NCBI GenBank assembly: GCA_033961575.1
Contig: CM066727.1
Span: 117,416,434 to 117,480,433 of the forward strand
Direction of reading: 5' to 3'
Length of the DNA: 64,000 nt
Source of the DNA: Aselliscus stoliczkanus
Lineage: Eukaryota > Chordata > Mammalia > Chiroptera > Hipposideridae
The notes under the pieces were generated by a model. The model saw only the letters and a program-made list of their open reading frames with translations, made no database searches and had not been told where the DNA came from. Shown here piece after piece: positions 12,917 to 25,725 of the stretch. Position numbers and translations under genes: made by a program. Position 1 is the stretch's first letter; each line of letters starts with the position of its first letter.

Positions 12917-12962
<46 letters not shown>

Positions 12963-13040
12963 ATCTATCTATCTTGCCTGATTGCTCTGGGTAGGACTGC
13001 CAATATTGTGTTAAATAGGAATGGTAAGAATAGATGCAGG
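12685..13040 (-). repeat. L1 ORF2 reverse-transcriptase fragment, antisense
   Basis: On the minus strand this covers the L1 segment around the catalytic ADD motif. GTCTCTGTTTGCAGATGATG lies at about 12858-12877, followed by the region matching [20 protein letters not shown] in the 23.4 kb copy. It is interrupted by a tetranucleotide repeat. Adjacent to, and opposite in direction from, the older L1M piece, so the two are separate insertions. Confidence 0.75.
12910..12974. repeat. (TCTA)n(TCTG)n tetranucleotide microsatellite
   Basis: TATC/TGTC repeat units, with a TCTG block flanked by TCTA blocks. It lies inside the L1 fragment. Confidence 0.95.
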
Positions 13041-14040
13041 GTGATCAGGCTTAACTTCCTGCTAGTTTCTGGTCTTTAAGGCACTTCTGACATCTGAGAT
13101 CTGAGAGCACCATCAGTCAAAGTCTGCAGTGAGGACTGGAAAATGGACTCTAAGGGATGTTGGCATTGGTAAGAAGGAGAGTGTTGATGAGGGCGCCCTG
13201 GGAACAGGGTCATAGTCAAATGGGTCATTGCTCTGAGTTGGGGAAGTAGGTGACACTGCTCAAAGAGTAAAGGAAGGATGGAGGCTTAACAACTCAGAAA
13301 AAAACAAACACATATGATTCAATTAGTTAATTATTGAAATAGGTGAGTTGCATAACCTATCAGGCTGCCAAGAGAGAAAGATTTCTTCGGAACAGCAACA
13401 GGTAGGGCTGTTCCTAATAGTGACGAAAAGATGCTAAGATTTTGGAGAAATGCAGTTCTGTGAACACTGCAATGTGTTCAGTTACTTGCAGATGTATTGA
13501 GACCAATACAAAAGCTTCTTTGCAGTGGCTCTGAAGATGGAATTTATTTGTCCAAGCAAAATTATTTAATTCTGTTGTGCTGCAGTTTATAAAATATTTA
13601 CATTGTTGATCTACATCTACACATTGCTTGCATCCAGCTGCATTTCTCTCTGATGCACTTTAAATAAGAGATTTGGATTCCTGACAAGGTCATCCAAGCC
13701 AGCTCTTAGAGGAAAGAATCACAGATTCATTGCAGCTCACAAAGCCCCCAGGATGTTGAACAGTTCATCCTTTTGTCTTCAGGCAGTCTAGAATCCAAAT
13801 GAGCCTAAATAAAGAGGTATGTCTCCTAACCCTGAAAAATCCAGAAGACAGAATGAACAATCTTTCTAAACTACCGTGTTTCCCTCAAAATCACTGTCTC
13901 CCATTGGAATGAGTATGTCTTTTAGAGAATATGGTATTCAAAGAGAAAATCCCAAAGTCAATGAAAATGGACTCCAAGCTCCAAATGTATTAAAGTGAAG
14001 AAGCAGCGATTTAAGGCAGAATGGTACAAAGGGAAAAATA
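13041..14040. other. Intergenic DNA, nothing recognised
   Basis: No conserved coding frame, RNA gene or nameable repeat. Confidence 0.5.
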
Positions 14041-14175
14041 ATTGAACTGGGAGTCCAGGGCCTGTGTTTGCTACTTTGGTCCACTATTGTCCATGCAAAC
14101 TTGGGTGAGTCAAGGCCATATCAGTTCTTCCTATTTAGCATCCTTATTGTATTAGGATAATAAATGCTTGCTTCC
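14041..14175 (+). repeat. Decayed MIR-like fragment, sense
   Basis: GGGAGTCCAGGGCCTGTGTT, AACTTGGGTGAGTCAAGGCC and GTATTAGGATAATAAATGC recall the MIR body. Confidence 0.5.
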
Positions 14176-15841
14176 CCTGCCTCCAAGTGTTTGAAGATTA
14201 AAAATTATGCATAAGAAAGAGCTTTGGACAGTATAAAGTATGGTACAAAGATAAAGATATAAAACAATTCATTGCCATGTATTGAATAACTGCCATCACA
14301 AACCAACATTCTTTTACTGTATCACTGGCTGCATCTTGACACTTATTCTTCCTTCTGGGGCAAAAAACAATTGGTATCATATTAATGATATTTGGTGGTT
14401 CAAGGGTGAATTACTGAGTGTGCAAGTTTTTCATAGTCCCCTCCTTGGTCTTCCATCTCCCTCCTGCCAGTTTCCTCACTCCATGGCTCTTTAGCATCTC
14501 CGCATGAGTGTGCTCCCGCCAGACTGACTTGTTCATTGTCCCCAAAAGTGCTTGTGGATTCCCACATTTTCACCTTTGCACTGCCTTCCCTCCTTCCTGA
14601 AATGTGCCCTTCCCCTCCCCTCTGCTATCCTTCAGAGATCATCTGCGATGCTGCCCAGCAGCCTGCTTTCATCCACTTGTGTCTTCCCGTCCCAAACACC
14701 TAATGGAGCACATTAGATGGCCCTGCTCACTTGACAGCCTTTGGAGACTGTCATTTTACATTTGCTTAAGTCTTGTACCCTTAACAAAGAAGAGTATATA
14801 CTTACTGAGGGTATGGGCAATGCATTTTTATTTTTTTTTTTGCCTTTTTCACAGTAAAAAGGCATGAGCCTAATAAGTATTCAGTCCTGTAAAGGGATAG
14901 ATATGGAGACTAAAAGGAAAAAAAAAGCAAAACAGTCAAAATGTTTTGTTTGGGTTTTCATTCTTTTGAGACCGCAATTGTTTTGGAAATTCTGGAGTCA
15001 GTTTTTCTGTGGCATCCCTTTATGCTGGATAATTAAGCATAGTATTTATCTGTTGCTTAATATATTTAGTGCATGGGTAAATGTATGTCACGTAGTCAGT
15101 GAAAGGGGTCAGAATAGAAGGTTCCATTGTGTGCAGTCACAGCAATAGCTTCTATATGACTGGGATTTAAAAAATATGTACTGCACACATATTCATAAAA
15201 CACACTTCAACCACACTGGGAACCATTACAGTTGTCACAATGCGGGCCAGGCCTTTGCTCTGCCTATTACTGCCAGCAACAGCTACACATCAAATGGAAC
15301 AAGCCTTTGGAAGCTTAAAACTCTAATATAGGTTTGAATATTTGTCATGTGAAACTGACATCTATAGGTTATGACTAATCTGTTGTATACAGCAAAATGA
15401 TCATTTAGGGTCCTAAATGTGTGCACTCACGCACTCACAGAAATGCATGCTGGGAAGTCCTCTTTGGTTGCTGGAGGAAGGCTGCAAATGTGACTCTCAG
15501 TTTGCCTAAAGACAACAAAGCAAATGGATCAGCTTTAAGAGTCACAGTAACCACAAGATAAACACAATTCAATATTTAAGAGAACTACAGCTTGCCCTGA
15601 TGCTGAGATTAAGATTTCTTCCAGGGATGCTCATAATAAAAAGACACCATGTAATAATGGTGGATTTCCTTCCCAAAGCTCTGACAAGTTACCACCATGA
15701 ATTTATAGGACTTTTCCTGATAATGTACCTCATTGCAAGCTGAAGGCATAAAAACCATTGTAGGAGATACCCAAACCAAGCTTGCCGCTCTTATACAAAG
15801 CTCACTGAGGACATAGATTGAGTCAAGGATTGAAACTCTTT
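14176..15841. other. Intergenic DNA; possible L2 relic at 14560-14830
   Basis: The pyrimidine-rich part at 14560-14830 (for example CTTCCTGAAATGTGCCCTTC and CCTTCAGAGATCATCTGCGA) looks like decayed L2. The remainder shows no recognisable feature. Confidence 0.4.
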
Positions 15842-16052
15842 AACAGCATTGTCCAATAGAGGTTTCTGCGATGGTGGAAGCTTTCTATATCGGCACTGCC
15901 CAATATGGGAATTGTCAGCCAATATGCTATTAAGCACTTAACATGTGGGCAGTGGACTGAGGAACCGAAGTTTAACTTCTATTTTTAATTAATTTAAATA
16001 TAATTAGCTGTATGTGGCTAGTGGCTATCGTGTTGGATAGTGTAGCGTTAGA
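15842..16052. mobile_element. Ancient hAT-Charlie-type MITE
   Basis: The left end, AGCATTGTCCAATAGAGG, is roughly the inverted complement of the right end, GTGTTGGATAGTGTAG. The interior carries the typical phrases ATTAAGCACTTAACATGTGG and TATGTGGCTAGTGGCTATCG. These match a widespread eutherian non-autonomous hAT element; I do not name the subfamily. No coding capacity. Confidence 0.7.
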
Positions 16053-16387
16053 AAAACATCTATATGATATGTCTTTCTAATAACCTTTCGTGAGTATTGT
16101 TTCTTCTGACTGGACTAAGGGAATACTTAGAGCAGGAGGCAAATTTACCTCTCAAAGCGTTTCTGCATCTGCTGCAACATGGAGAAAATTAGGCAATAGA
16201 GGCTTCAAAGCTCTATGCCGTTAGGCAGAAGTACTTTTATTACAGAAAATTGGTTTCTTTTTTTGGTTATTACTAATATTTTATTCAACACACAAAGTAG
16301 AAGGTGAAGTAGCAGAGGAGGGAACAATTCGGGGGGCAGCTGGGGAGGCTTCCTGGAGGAGGTGATTATTTGTAGGTTGAGTTTTTT
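16053..16387. other. Intergenic DNA
   Basis: Nothing recognised between the MITE and the L1 tail. Confidence 0.5.
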
Positions 16388-17632
16388 TTTTTAAATTCTT
16401 TTATTGTGAAATACACATTTTTTAAAATTAGTTTCAGGTGTACAACACAGTGCAATAGTTATACTTTTTACCCCTCAAAGTGACAACCCCCTCCCCCAAT
16501 TCTCCACCCCACTCCCCACCCCATATCATACATATCTATCCCAATTCCTTTGACTCCCTTCCACAGTATACTCCACATCCCATGACTATCTATATATTCA
16601 ATTACAGTTGGCATACAATATTACACAACATCAGCTTCAGGTATACAGTGCAGTGATCAAGCCTCTACTCCATCCATGAAGTTGTCTCCCTAACAAGACA
16701 TGTGACCATCTGACATGCCACAAAATTTTTACAACATTATTATATTCCCCAAACTGTGTTTCAAATCCCTGTGGCAAAATTGTAGTTGCCTATTCATGCT
16801 GTCTAATCCCTTCCATTCTCCCTTATCCCCACCCCCCTCCGAACTAGTAACCATCAGTTTTTCCTCTAAATGTATGAGTCTGTTTCTGTTTACTGTGCTC
16901 ATTCATTCAGTTTTTCAGATTCCACATATAAGTGAGATCATACGGTATTTGTCTTTCTCCGACTGCCTTATTTCACTTAACATAATAGTCTCTTCACAAC
17001 ATTATCAATTACATTTCCAGAACTGCCCCCCCATATCCCTGTGGCAACATTGTAGTCACCCACCTACACTGTCCAAAACCTTCCCCCTCTCCCTCTTCCC
17101 CACCCCCTCCCAGCCAGCAACCATCAGTTTTTCCTTTATATCTGCTTGATATGATTTCAATCTTCTTAAATTTACTGAGACTTGTTTTGTAGCCTAACAT
17201 GTGGTCAATCTTGGAAAATGTCCCATATGCACTTGAGAAGAATGTATATCCTGTTGTTTTAGGGTGAAATGCTCTAAAACTATCGACACAGTCCGCTGGT
17301 AAAGTGTCATGTAAGGCCACTCTTTCCGTGTTGATTTTCTGTCTGGAGGATCTGTCCATTGGTGACAATGGGGTGTTGAAGTCCCCTACTACGATAGTGT
17401 TACTGTTGATCTCCGTCTTTATGTCTGTCAACATCTGTTATATATAATTAGGAGCTCCTATGTTGGGTGCATAGATGTTTATTAGGGTTATAGTGCCCTT
17501 CCTTGTCTCCTGTTACAGTCCTCATTTCAAAGTCCACTCTATCCAAAACAAGTACTGCTACTCCAGCTTTTTTTTCTCATTTCCATTTGCATGAAATATC
17601 TTATTCCATCTATTACAGAATGTTTTGAGATG
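16388..17632 (-). mobile_element. Internally deleted, 5'-truncated L1 (non-autonomous lineage, copy 1)
   Basis: Read on the minus strand: part of the ORF2 endonuclease (about 17632-17155, with [18 protein letters not shown] and FSKIDHMLGYKTS), then an abrupt junction near 17150 into a 3' UTR-like block (17150-16995). The last part of ORF2 follows (about 16990-16880), then a second 3' UTR block and the element end (16870-16388). Relative to the 21.3-26.8 kb L1 it lacks 35 bp in the endonuclease (junction at 17490/17491) and the rest of the endonuclease linker, reverse transcriptase and most of the C-terminal domain. All three rearrangements recur in the element at 30731-33924. Because ORF2 is open from 17434 across the junction to 17009, the junction was probably inherited from a common source and not made here. 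Confidence 0.85.
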
Positions 17633-18699
17633 TAAACACTCCCAGTGTATCTATGTTAGAAATTATAATCTATGTTCTGATGCTCTAATTTATTAGTACC
17701 TTGTAGACAAACACACCATTTTAATAACTTTTTTTTTAACTTGTACTGCCAATCCCCTTTTCGATTCAACATCTGAGATGCTGAAACTTTTCAGAGAAAA
17801 ATTAACCAAACACACAAATTGGCATTTCTTCAGATTCCTGGTTTCTGATCTCAACTGGGCCTTTGATGCTTTCTTGTGATTTTTCTGTATGTGCCCTTTT
17901 CATCCCTTCATTCTTCCCATTCTCCTCTCTGGTGGACAGGGGGCCTTTTCCAAAATAACACATTTGGGTCACTTTGAGAGGTGATCAACATTAGCAAGAG
18001 AGAAGGTGGCTTTTCCTTAGGTGGTCCTTCCTGAAGCTTCCTCCATTACCCTGCGAGGACTGGCATAAGTATGGGTCTCTGCAGGCTCAGAAAAAACAGA
18101 CAAAGTGGTTTCTCCAGTCTGCCATAAAGGAAAGGTAAGATGGAGCTGGGACCCTGACAGAAGGGCCAAAGAGTAGGCAAGAAAGAAAAGGGATGGCCAA
18201 GGGAGAAAGGACTTCTGAGTTTCTGCCTGAGGTGAAGCCTGACAGAATTGGAAGGTGATCTAATAGACAAAAGCTGAGAAATATATTGCCACAGTCACTG
18301 GATTCTTATTGTATTTATGATTTACTATGAGCAAGATTGGGTTTTTGTGGTAACAGACTACACACCTTCTGGATGATATGGGACAAAATGCCAAGGTTCC
18401 ATATGTTTTCCTGATACACTCTGTCTTCTATTTTTCTCAGGACTATCTTCAACTTTTCATGGTCTCCTCTCATATGCCCATCAGGAGGAAACATCTACTT
18501 CAACGAGAAACTAGCAACCTTCAGATGGAATCTCCCTCAGTTTCCTGAATTTATTTGCATTACAGATGCAGTAATGGATTCCCATTAGTCTTGCCCTCTT
18601 TCCATTCTATCATAGTGGAAAAAAGTCCCTTACTCTTCTTGAAGATTAATTATCCCAGTGTACTCTGCATCCCTTTACTCATTATTCCTAGGGTTCTTG
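17633..18699. other. Intergenic DNA, nothing recognised
   Basis: No conserved frame or nameable repeat. Confidence 0.5.
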
Positions 18700-19080
18700 C
18701 TCCAGTAACTACCTGATTTCTGGCCTATATCTTTAATCTTGTTCTTCCAAACATTTTTTTTAAACTTACCTTTAGCATTTAAGCTTGCTCAAATCTCTCC
18801 TATACTAAAAAAAAAAAAGAAAAAAAAAAAAGAATTCTCTTCACCTTGAAGTCCCCTTTAGCTATTACCTCTATCTCATTCCTGCCTTCTAGTTTCAAGG
18901 GTCTTCAAAGGATGGCTAGTTATTCAAACACCATTTGCTCACTCCATTCATTTCATGACTACTGCAATCTGGCATCTGTTTCTCCTATTCTATTGAAACC
19001 ACTGTTTTTAAGACAACTAATGGCCAACTGGTCACTGCATTTCCTTCTGGATTGCTTACCTTAACTGACTTTCCTGAAGT
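18700..19080 (+). repeat. L2 (LINE-2) ORF2 fragment
   Basis: The frame at 18846-19064 reads CNLASVSPILLKPLFLRQLM, matching the L2 segment upstream of the reverse-transcriptase FDTVDH motif as I remember it. An A-rich tract at about 18806-18831 interrupts the fragment. Confidence 0.6.
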
Positions 19081-19199
19081 CCACCCTTCTCTTGGTGCAT
19101 TTGTCTCCAAAATGCCCAAGCAAGAGACCTAGGAGCCATTCTTAACTGAACCACTTTCTGTTCTAGTACATAGTTCTCTCTTATTCTTTTTACCAGTAC

Positions 19200-19700
19200 T
19201 CTGGAATTTCCCACCACAAAGTTTGGGTGAAATTGAGCCTATCCCACCTCCAGGGAAGGGCCTTGACTTCTTTAATCTTGTATATATATCCCATCCCCCT
19301 GGCTGCAAAGATTGACTCAAAAATGGATAAATAACACAAGTCAGGCCAATCAGGGTCACTAAGACTCAATTCCAAAACTGTTACATAAACCATCAGGAAA
19401 CTGGACTTATTCCCTATAAGACGAGGCATATAGCCTCTGGAATTCCTGGCAGTCATCTTGGGAACACACAAAAGAGGCCTGCCTGAGAGTAAAGTCAGCA
19501 CTGAGGAAGGGAAATGGAGAAACTGCAGAGGGAAAAATAAGTTCTGGCCATGAACCTTGAGTGCTGAATAAAGCCCTTCCTGAAGTCCCAGATCTTATTC
19601 CCAAAGTGCTGTTTTCTTAGCTAGTAAATTCACTTGTTTTGTTTAAGCCATTTTGGTTCAGTTTCTACCTCAATAACCAGAAAGAGTTCTAATTGACACA
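19200..19700 (+). repeat. Possible ancient LTR-like repeat
   Basis: CTTTAATCTTGTATATATA, GAGGCCTGCCTGAGAGTAAA, CTGAATAAAGCCCTTCCTGA and AGAAAGAGTTCTAATTGACA recall the ends of an old mammalian ERVL-type solo LTR, including an AATAAA near 19565. No internal retroviral genes are visible. The family assignment is weak. Confidence 0.35.
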
Positions 19701-20279
19701 AGCCCCAATATCTAATCATTTCTCCAAATATTATCCATAATATTTTGCAAGTCTGTTTAAAATCCTTAATGAGAAATCCTTTATTGAGATTTAATGAGCA
19801 AGCTCAACTCAAACTAACTTAACAATGAGAAAAGTATTGCATTTTATAACAGGAAGTTCCATGTTAGTAAGACTTCATTGCTGACTGATTCAGTAGCTCA
19901 ATGATATCACTAGGATCCATGTTTATTTTCTTTTCTTTTTTTTCCATTTTTCCATTTCTGCTATGACATCTTCAGTTACAGCTTAATCATTTAGGCTGGT
20001 AACAGGATGGATACAGCAATGACTCATTGAGACATGATATCTAGAGGATGTAGAAAAAAAATCTTTCTATGGCTCTTTCTTATAGGTGAGGAAGCCGTTC
20101 CCTGATGCCCACCAGCACACTTGCTCTCGCATCTCCGTGGCTAGGATTGGGTCACAGACAAATTTCTGATAAGGTACCCTGGAGCAGCGGGCTTTTCTTC
20201 AGGCACATGGCTGTGTATACAGCAATTGTGTTAGGGAGAAAAGAGAGAGGATTGGAAGGCCAGGAGGAAACCAGAGGGG
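19701..20279. other. Intergenic DNA, nothing recognised
   Basis: No gene or nameable repeat. Confidence 0.5.
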
Positions 20280-20700
20280 CCCACTACAGTGGCCAACAAG
20301 GAGCTTCATGAGCTGGCTCCTGCCAACTTCTCTGGCCTCATCTTTTGCCACTCACCTTTTTGTATTTGACCCTCCAACTCTTTTAACCTAAGTTTTATTT
20401 CTCTGAGTATGCTATGGACTCACTAGTACATCTAGAGCCTTAAAGTATGCTGCACTCCCATGCCCACGCCTTTTATTTATCTTTAAGATTCATCTTATTT
20501 GTTACCCTGTTATTTCTCCTGAAAATTCTTCCCTCAACCCCCAGGCTAGGCTAGGGGCCATTTTTCTGAACTCCCGCTGCACCTCTGCCTGTCGAAGCCA
20601 CCACTAGAATATGACTTCCTCCTGGAGGGTAAGGATTCCACCTTGGTCTCTCACGTATTACACAATTATTGAGGTGCTCAAGAATTATTTTCTAGCAAAT
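20280..20700 (+). repeat. L2 (LINE-2) 3' fragment
   Basis: L2-like order of motifs: CAAGGAGCTTCATGAGCTGG, CTCTGGCCTCATCTTTTGCC, ACTCCCATGCCCACGCCTTT, then GAATATGACTTCCTCCTGGA and GGGTAAGGATT. Confidence 0.65.
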
Positions 20701-20868
20701 TCTTAAAGGTCAAAGTTTTCTTCTCCAAGTTGTGAAACTGCCCAGTCCTAGTAGGGCAGGATATGCCACTGGTCCTTCATAGTACATATACTCCTTCTCT
20801 TAAAGATGACTTAGAGCTGTTTAAAAAACCTTCACAAGTTAAGCTCTTAAAAAAGCTCTTGTTTCAGG

Positions 20869-21010
20869 TCTGGCTGGGTGGCTCAGTTGGTTAAGAGCTC
20901 ACTCAAGAGTGCAAGCTGAGCTCTGGGCAACGGCAGTTTGATGCCTGGCCCAAGCTGAGCTGCTGCTGAGCTGCCAACAGGTGGCAGGATGGCTCAGCTA
21001 TGAAACAGAA
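20869..21010 (+). mobile_element. tRNA-derived SINE, sense
   Basis: TGGCTGGGTGGCTCAGTTGG at 20873-20892 is a good RNA polymerase III A box. GGCAGTTTGATGCCT, about 45 bp downstream, is a degenerate B box (compare GGTTCGATTCC). The tail is A-rich (about 20999-21018). The head differs from the SINEs at 560 and 46757, so a second family is present. Similar monomers occur in bats and other laurasiatherians. Confidence 0.7.
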
Positions 21011-21049
21011 CAAAACACTTGTTTTTAAACTTCTGTCAGTTCAGGGTAC

Positions 21050-21255
21050 ATCAATATTATATATTTGATAACAAGGTATTTTTAAAATAAATTTTATTTT
21101 GGTATAATTTAAATACAATAAAATGTACCCATTTTAAGTGTACAGGTCTATGAATTTTGACAATATATCCATGTAACAACCACTCAGATCAAGATATCGA
21201 ACATTTCCATCACCCTAGAGATTTCCTATTCCCCCTTGCAGTCAACCCCTCATTT

Positions 21256-21258
<3 letters not shown>
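21050..21258 (-). repeat. Older L1M, 3' UTR part (left half of nested host element)
   Basis: AATTTTATTTTGGTATAATT, CATTTTAAGTGTACAGG and CATTTCCATCACCCTAG match old L1M 3' UTR sequence in antisense. The match continues at 26831 after the younger L1, so both pieces belong to one element split by insertion. Confidence 0.8.
21243..21258. repeat. Target-site duplication, left copy
   Basis: CAACCCCTCATTTTCT, repeated exactly at 26815-26830; brackets the 5.5-kb L1. Confidence 0.95.

Positions 21259-21350
<92 letters not shown>
21256..21350. repeat. (TTTC)n microsatellite at L1 tail
   Basis: About 23 TTTC units, derived from the poly(A) tail of the antisense L1. Confidence 0.97.
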
Positions 21351-21847
21351 ATATACTTTTAATTAGCTTCAGGTGTACAACAAAGTGCAATAGTTATACT
21401 TTTACCCCCCAAAGTGACAACCTCCCTCCCCCAATTCTCCCCTCCCACTCCTCCCCCTCCACATCATACTATCTATTACAATTCCTTTGACTCCTTTCCA
21501 CCATATACTCCACATCCCTTGACTGTCCATATATTCAATTACAGTTGGCATACAATATCATACAACATCAATTTCAGGTATACAGTGCTGTGATCAAGCC
21601 TCTACTCCATCCATGAAGTGGTCTCCCTAACAAAACATGTGACCATCTGACACCCCACAAAACTTTAACAACATTATATTCCCCGAACTGTCTTTCATAT
21701 CCCTGTGACAATACTGTAGTTACCTATTAATGCTGTCTAATCCTTTCCCCTTCTCCCTCATTCCCACACCCCTCCCAACTAGCAACCCTGTTTTTCCTCT
21801 ATATCTATGAGACTGTTTCTGTTTCCTTTGCTCATTCATTCAGTTTT

Positions 21848-24800
21848 TCAAATTCCACATATAAGTGAGATCATGTGGTATTTGTCTTTCTCCGACTGAC
21901 TTATTTCACTCAACATAATAGTCTCTAGGTCCATCCATATTGTTGCAAATGGTACAATTTCATTCTTCTTTATAGCGGAGTAATACTCCATTGTATAAAT
22001 GTACCACAGTTTCTTAAGCCAGTCATCTACCGATGGGCATTTCGGTTGTTTCCAAGTCTTGGCTATTGTAAATAGCGCTGCAATAAACATAGGGGTGCAT
22101 ATATTTTTTCGAATTAGCGTCTTGGATTCCTCTGGGTAGATTCCCAAGAGTGGAATTGCTGGGTCATAGGGCAGTTCCATTTCCAGTGTTTTGAGATACC
22201 TCCATACTGATTTCCATAATGCCTACACCAATTTGCAGTCCCACCAACAGTGCACCAGGGTTCCCTTTTCTCCACACCCTTGCCAACGCTTGTTGTTTGT
22301 TGATTTGTTGATGATAGACATTCTGACTGGAGTGAGGTGGTATCTCATTATGGTTTTTATTTGCATTTCTCTGATGATTAGTGAGGTTGAACATTTTTTC
22401 ATATGCCTGTTGGCCACCTGTATGTCCTCTTTAGAGAAATGCCTCCTCATATCCTCTGCCCATTTTTTAATTGGGTTGTTTGTTTTTTTGGTGTTGAATT
22501 GCATGAGTGTTTTATAAGTTTTGGATATCAACACCTTATAAGATATATCATTGGCAAATATCTTCTCCCATTCAGTAGGCTGCCTTTTTGTTTTATTGAT
22601 GATTTCCTTTGCTGTGAAAAAACTTTTAAGTTTTACGTAATCCCATATGTTCATTTTTTCTTTCATTTCCCTTGCCCGAGGGGATATATTGGTAAAAATA
22701 TTACTCAGGGTAATGTCTGCAAACTTATTCCCTATATTTTCTTCTAGGAGTTTTATAGTTTCAGGTCTTACATTTAAGTCTTTAATCCATTTTGAGTTTG
22801 TTCTCGTATATGGTGTAAGTAGATGGTCTATTTTCATTTTTTTGCACGTGTTGGTCCAATTTTCCCAGCACCATTTATTAAATAGACTATCTTTACTCCA
22901 GTGTAAATTCTTGCTTCCATTGTCATAGATTAAATGACCATACATAGATGGGTTTATTCCTGGGCTCTCTATTCTATTCCATTGGTCTATGTGTCTGTTT
23001 TTATGCCAGTACCATACTGTTTTGATTACTGTAGCCTTGTAGTATGTTTTGATGTCAGGTAGTGTGATGCCTCCCTCTTTGTTCTTATTTCTCAACATTG
23101 CTGTAGCTATTCAGGGTCTTTTGTGACTCCATATAAATTTTAGGATTCTATGTTCTATTTCAGAGAAAAATGTCCTTGGTAGTTTGATTGGAATTGCATT
23201 GAATCTATATATTGCTTTAGAAAGTATTCACATTTTAACTATATTAATTCTTCCTATCCATGAGCATGGTATGTATTTCCATTTATTTGTATCTTCTTTG
23301 ATTTCTCTCTTCAGTGTCTCATAATTTTGTGAGTACAGGTCTTTTACTTCTTTAAATTGACTCCTAGATATTTTATTGTTTTTGAAGCAATTGTAAAAGG
23401 GATTGATTTCCTGATCTCTTCTTCTGATAGTTTATTATTGGTGTATAGAAATGCCACAGATTTCTGAATATTAATTTTGTATCCTGCTACCTTACCAAAT
23501 TCGTGTATCAGTTCTAGCAGTTTTTTGGTGGAGTCTTTGGGATTCTCTATATACAGTATCATGTCATCTGCATATAATGACAATTTTACTTCCTCTTTTC
23601 CAATTTGGATGCCTTTTATTTCATTTCCTTGTCTGATTGCTGTGGCTGGAACTTCCAGAACTATGTTAAATAGAAGTGGTGAAAGCAGGCAGCCTTGTCT
23701 TGTTCCTGATCTTAAGGGGAAAGCTTTCGGCCTTTCCCCATTGAGAACGATGTTTGCTGTGGGCTTATCATATATGGCCTTTATTATGCTGAGGTATGAT
23801 CCCACTATTCCCACTTTGTTAAGAGTCTTTATCATAAATGGCTGCTGGATTTTGTCAAATGCCTTTTCTGCATCTATTGATATGATCATATGATTTTTAT
23901 TTTTCATTTTGTTAATGTGATGTATTACATTAATTGATTTGCAGATATTGAACCAGCCTTGCATACCAGGAATGAATCCCGCTTGATCATGGTGTATGAT
24001 CTTTTTAATAAGATGCTGAATTCGGTTTGCTAGTATTTTGTTGAGAATTTTTGTATCTATGTTCATTAGTGATATTGGCCTGTAGTTTTCCTTTTTTTTA
24101 GTATCTTTGTCTGACTTAGGAATCAGGGTGATAGTGGCTTCATAGAAAGAGTTTGGGAGCCTTCCCTCATTCTGAAATTTTTGGAATAGTTTGAGGAGAA
24201 TAGGTACTAATTCTTTTTTGAATGTTTTGCAAAATTCACCTGTGTAGCCATCTGGTCCAGGGCTTTTGTTGGTTGGAAGATTGTTGATTACTGATTAAAT
24301 TTCTTTGGCAGTAATCAGTCTGTTCAGAGTTTCTGTTTCTTTTTGGTTCAGACTTGGTAGATTGTATGCTTCTAGAAATTTATCCATTTCTTCCAGATTG
24401 TCGAATTTGTTAGCATATAGTTGCTCATAGTATTGTCTTAAAATTTTCTGTATTTCTGTGATATCTGTTGTCACTTCTCCTCTTTCATTTCTGATTTTAT
24501 TTATTTGGGTCCTCTCTCTCTTTTTCTTGGTTAGTCGTGCTAAGGGTTTGTCGATTTTGTTTATCTTTTCAAAAAACCAACCCTTGGTTTCATTGATCTT
24601 TTGTATTGTTTTTTTGTTTTCTATTTCATTTATTTCTGCTCTGGTCTTTATTATTTCCTTCCTTATGCTCCCTTTAGGCTTGTTTTGCTGTTTTTTTTTC
24701 GAGTTCCCTTAGGTGTAGAGAGAGTCTGTTGATTTGAGATTTTTCTTCCTTCTTTAGGTAGGCCTGCACTGCTATGCACTTCCCTCTTAGGACTGCTTTC

Positions 24801-25669
24801 ACTGCATCCCAGAGATTTTGGGTCGTGGTGTTTTCATTTTCATTTGTCTCGAGGTATCTTTTGGTTTCCTCCTTGATCTCATTTTTGACCCACTCACTAT
24901 TTAGAAGCATGTTATTTAGCTTCCATGTATTTGTAAGCTTTCCAGATTTCTTCTTATAATTGATTTCTAGTTTCAGAGCATTGTGGTCAGAGAAGACACT
25001 TGATATGATTTCAATCTTCTTAAATTTGTTGAGACTTGTTTTGTGGCCTAACATGTGGTCTATCTTGAAGAATGTTCCGTGTGCACTTGAGAAGAATGTA
25101 TATTCTGTAGCATTGGGGTGAAATGCTCTAAAAATATCAATTAAATCCAGCTGGTCTAAAGTGTCATTTAAGGCCACTATGTCCGTGTTGATTTTCTGTC
25201 TGGAGGATCTGTCCATTGGTGACAACGGGGTGTTGAAGTCCCCTACTATGATAGTGTTACTGTTGATGTCTGCCTTTATGTCTGTCAGAATCTCTTTTAT
25301 ATATTTAGGAGCTCCTATATTGGGTGCATAGATGTTTACTAGGGTTATGTCCTCTTGTTGAATTGATCCCTTTATTATTATGTAGTGCCCTTCTTTGTCT
25401 TGTATTGTAGTCTTCATTTTAAAGTCTATTTTGTCCGAAATAAGTATTGCTACTCCAGCTTTTTTCTCATTTCCATTTGCATGAAATATCTTATTCCATC
25501 CCTTTACTTTCAGTCTATGTGTGTCTTTTGATCTGAGATGAGTCTCTTGTAGACAGCATATGCATGGGTCCTGTTTTCTTATCCACTCTGCCGCTCTGTG
25601 TCTTTTGATTGGAGCATTTAGCCCATTCACATTTAAGGTAATTACTGATAGGTGTATATTTATTGTCAT
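21848..25669 (-). pseudogene. L1 ORF2 (endonuclease-reverse transcriptase), broken
   Basis: ORF2p nicks target DNA and copies L1 RNA into it. The first frame (25669-24674, 331 aa) starts at ATG and carries the apurinic-type endonuclease, with [36 protein letters not shown] and SDHNALKLE. The middle (24673-24067) has no long frame. The frame at 24066-23344 contains the reverse transcriptase, with [34 protein letters not shown] and the catalytic [10 protein letters not shown]. Frames at 23098-22223 and 22180-21848 carry the C-terminal part, ending in MLSEISQSEKDKYHM. At least three interruptions of the reading frame are needed to explain the pieces, so no full-length protein can be made. Confidence 0.93.
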
Positions 25670-25725
25670 TTTGTTATTTGTATTTCTTGTCTTCCTGGGT
25701 TAGCTTGTTTTCCCCTTTCTTCTGT

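Noticed and set aside
16715..17149. 144-aa plus-strand frame
   Set aside because: Opposite strand of the internally deleted L1 3' UTR; no codon or domain support.
21157..21490. Phe-Leu-Ser repeat proteins
   Set aside because: Translation of the TTTC microsatellite at an L1 tail.
22191..22928. Several hydrophobic plus-strand frames that look like membrane proteins
   Set aside because: Antisense of L1 ORF2; the A-rich sense strand yields Phe/Leu-rich antisense frames.
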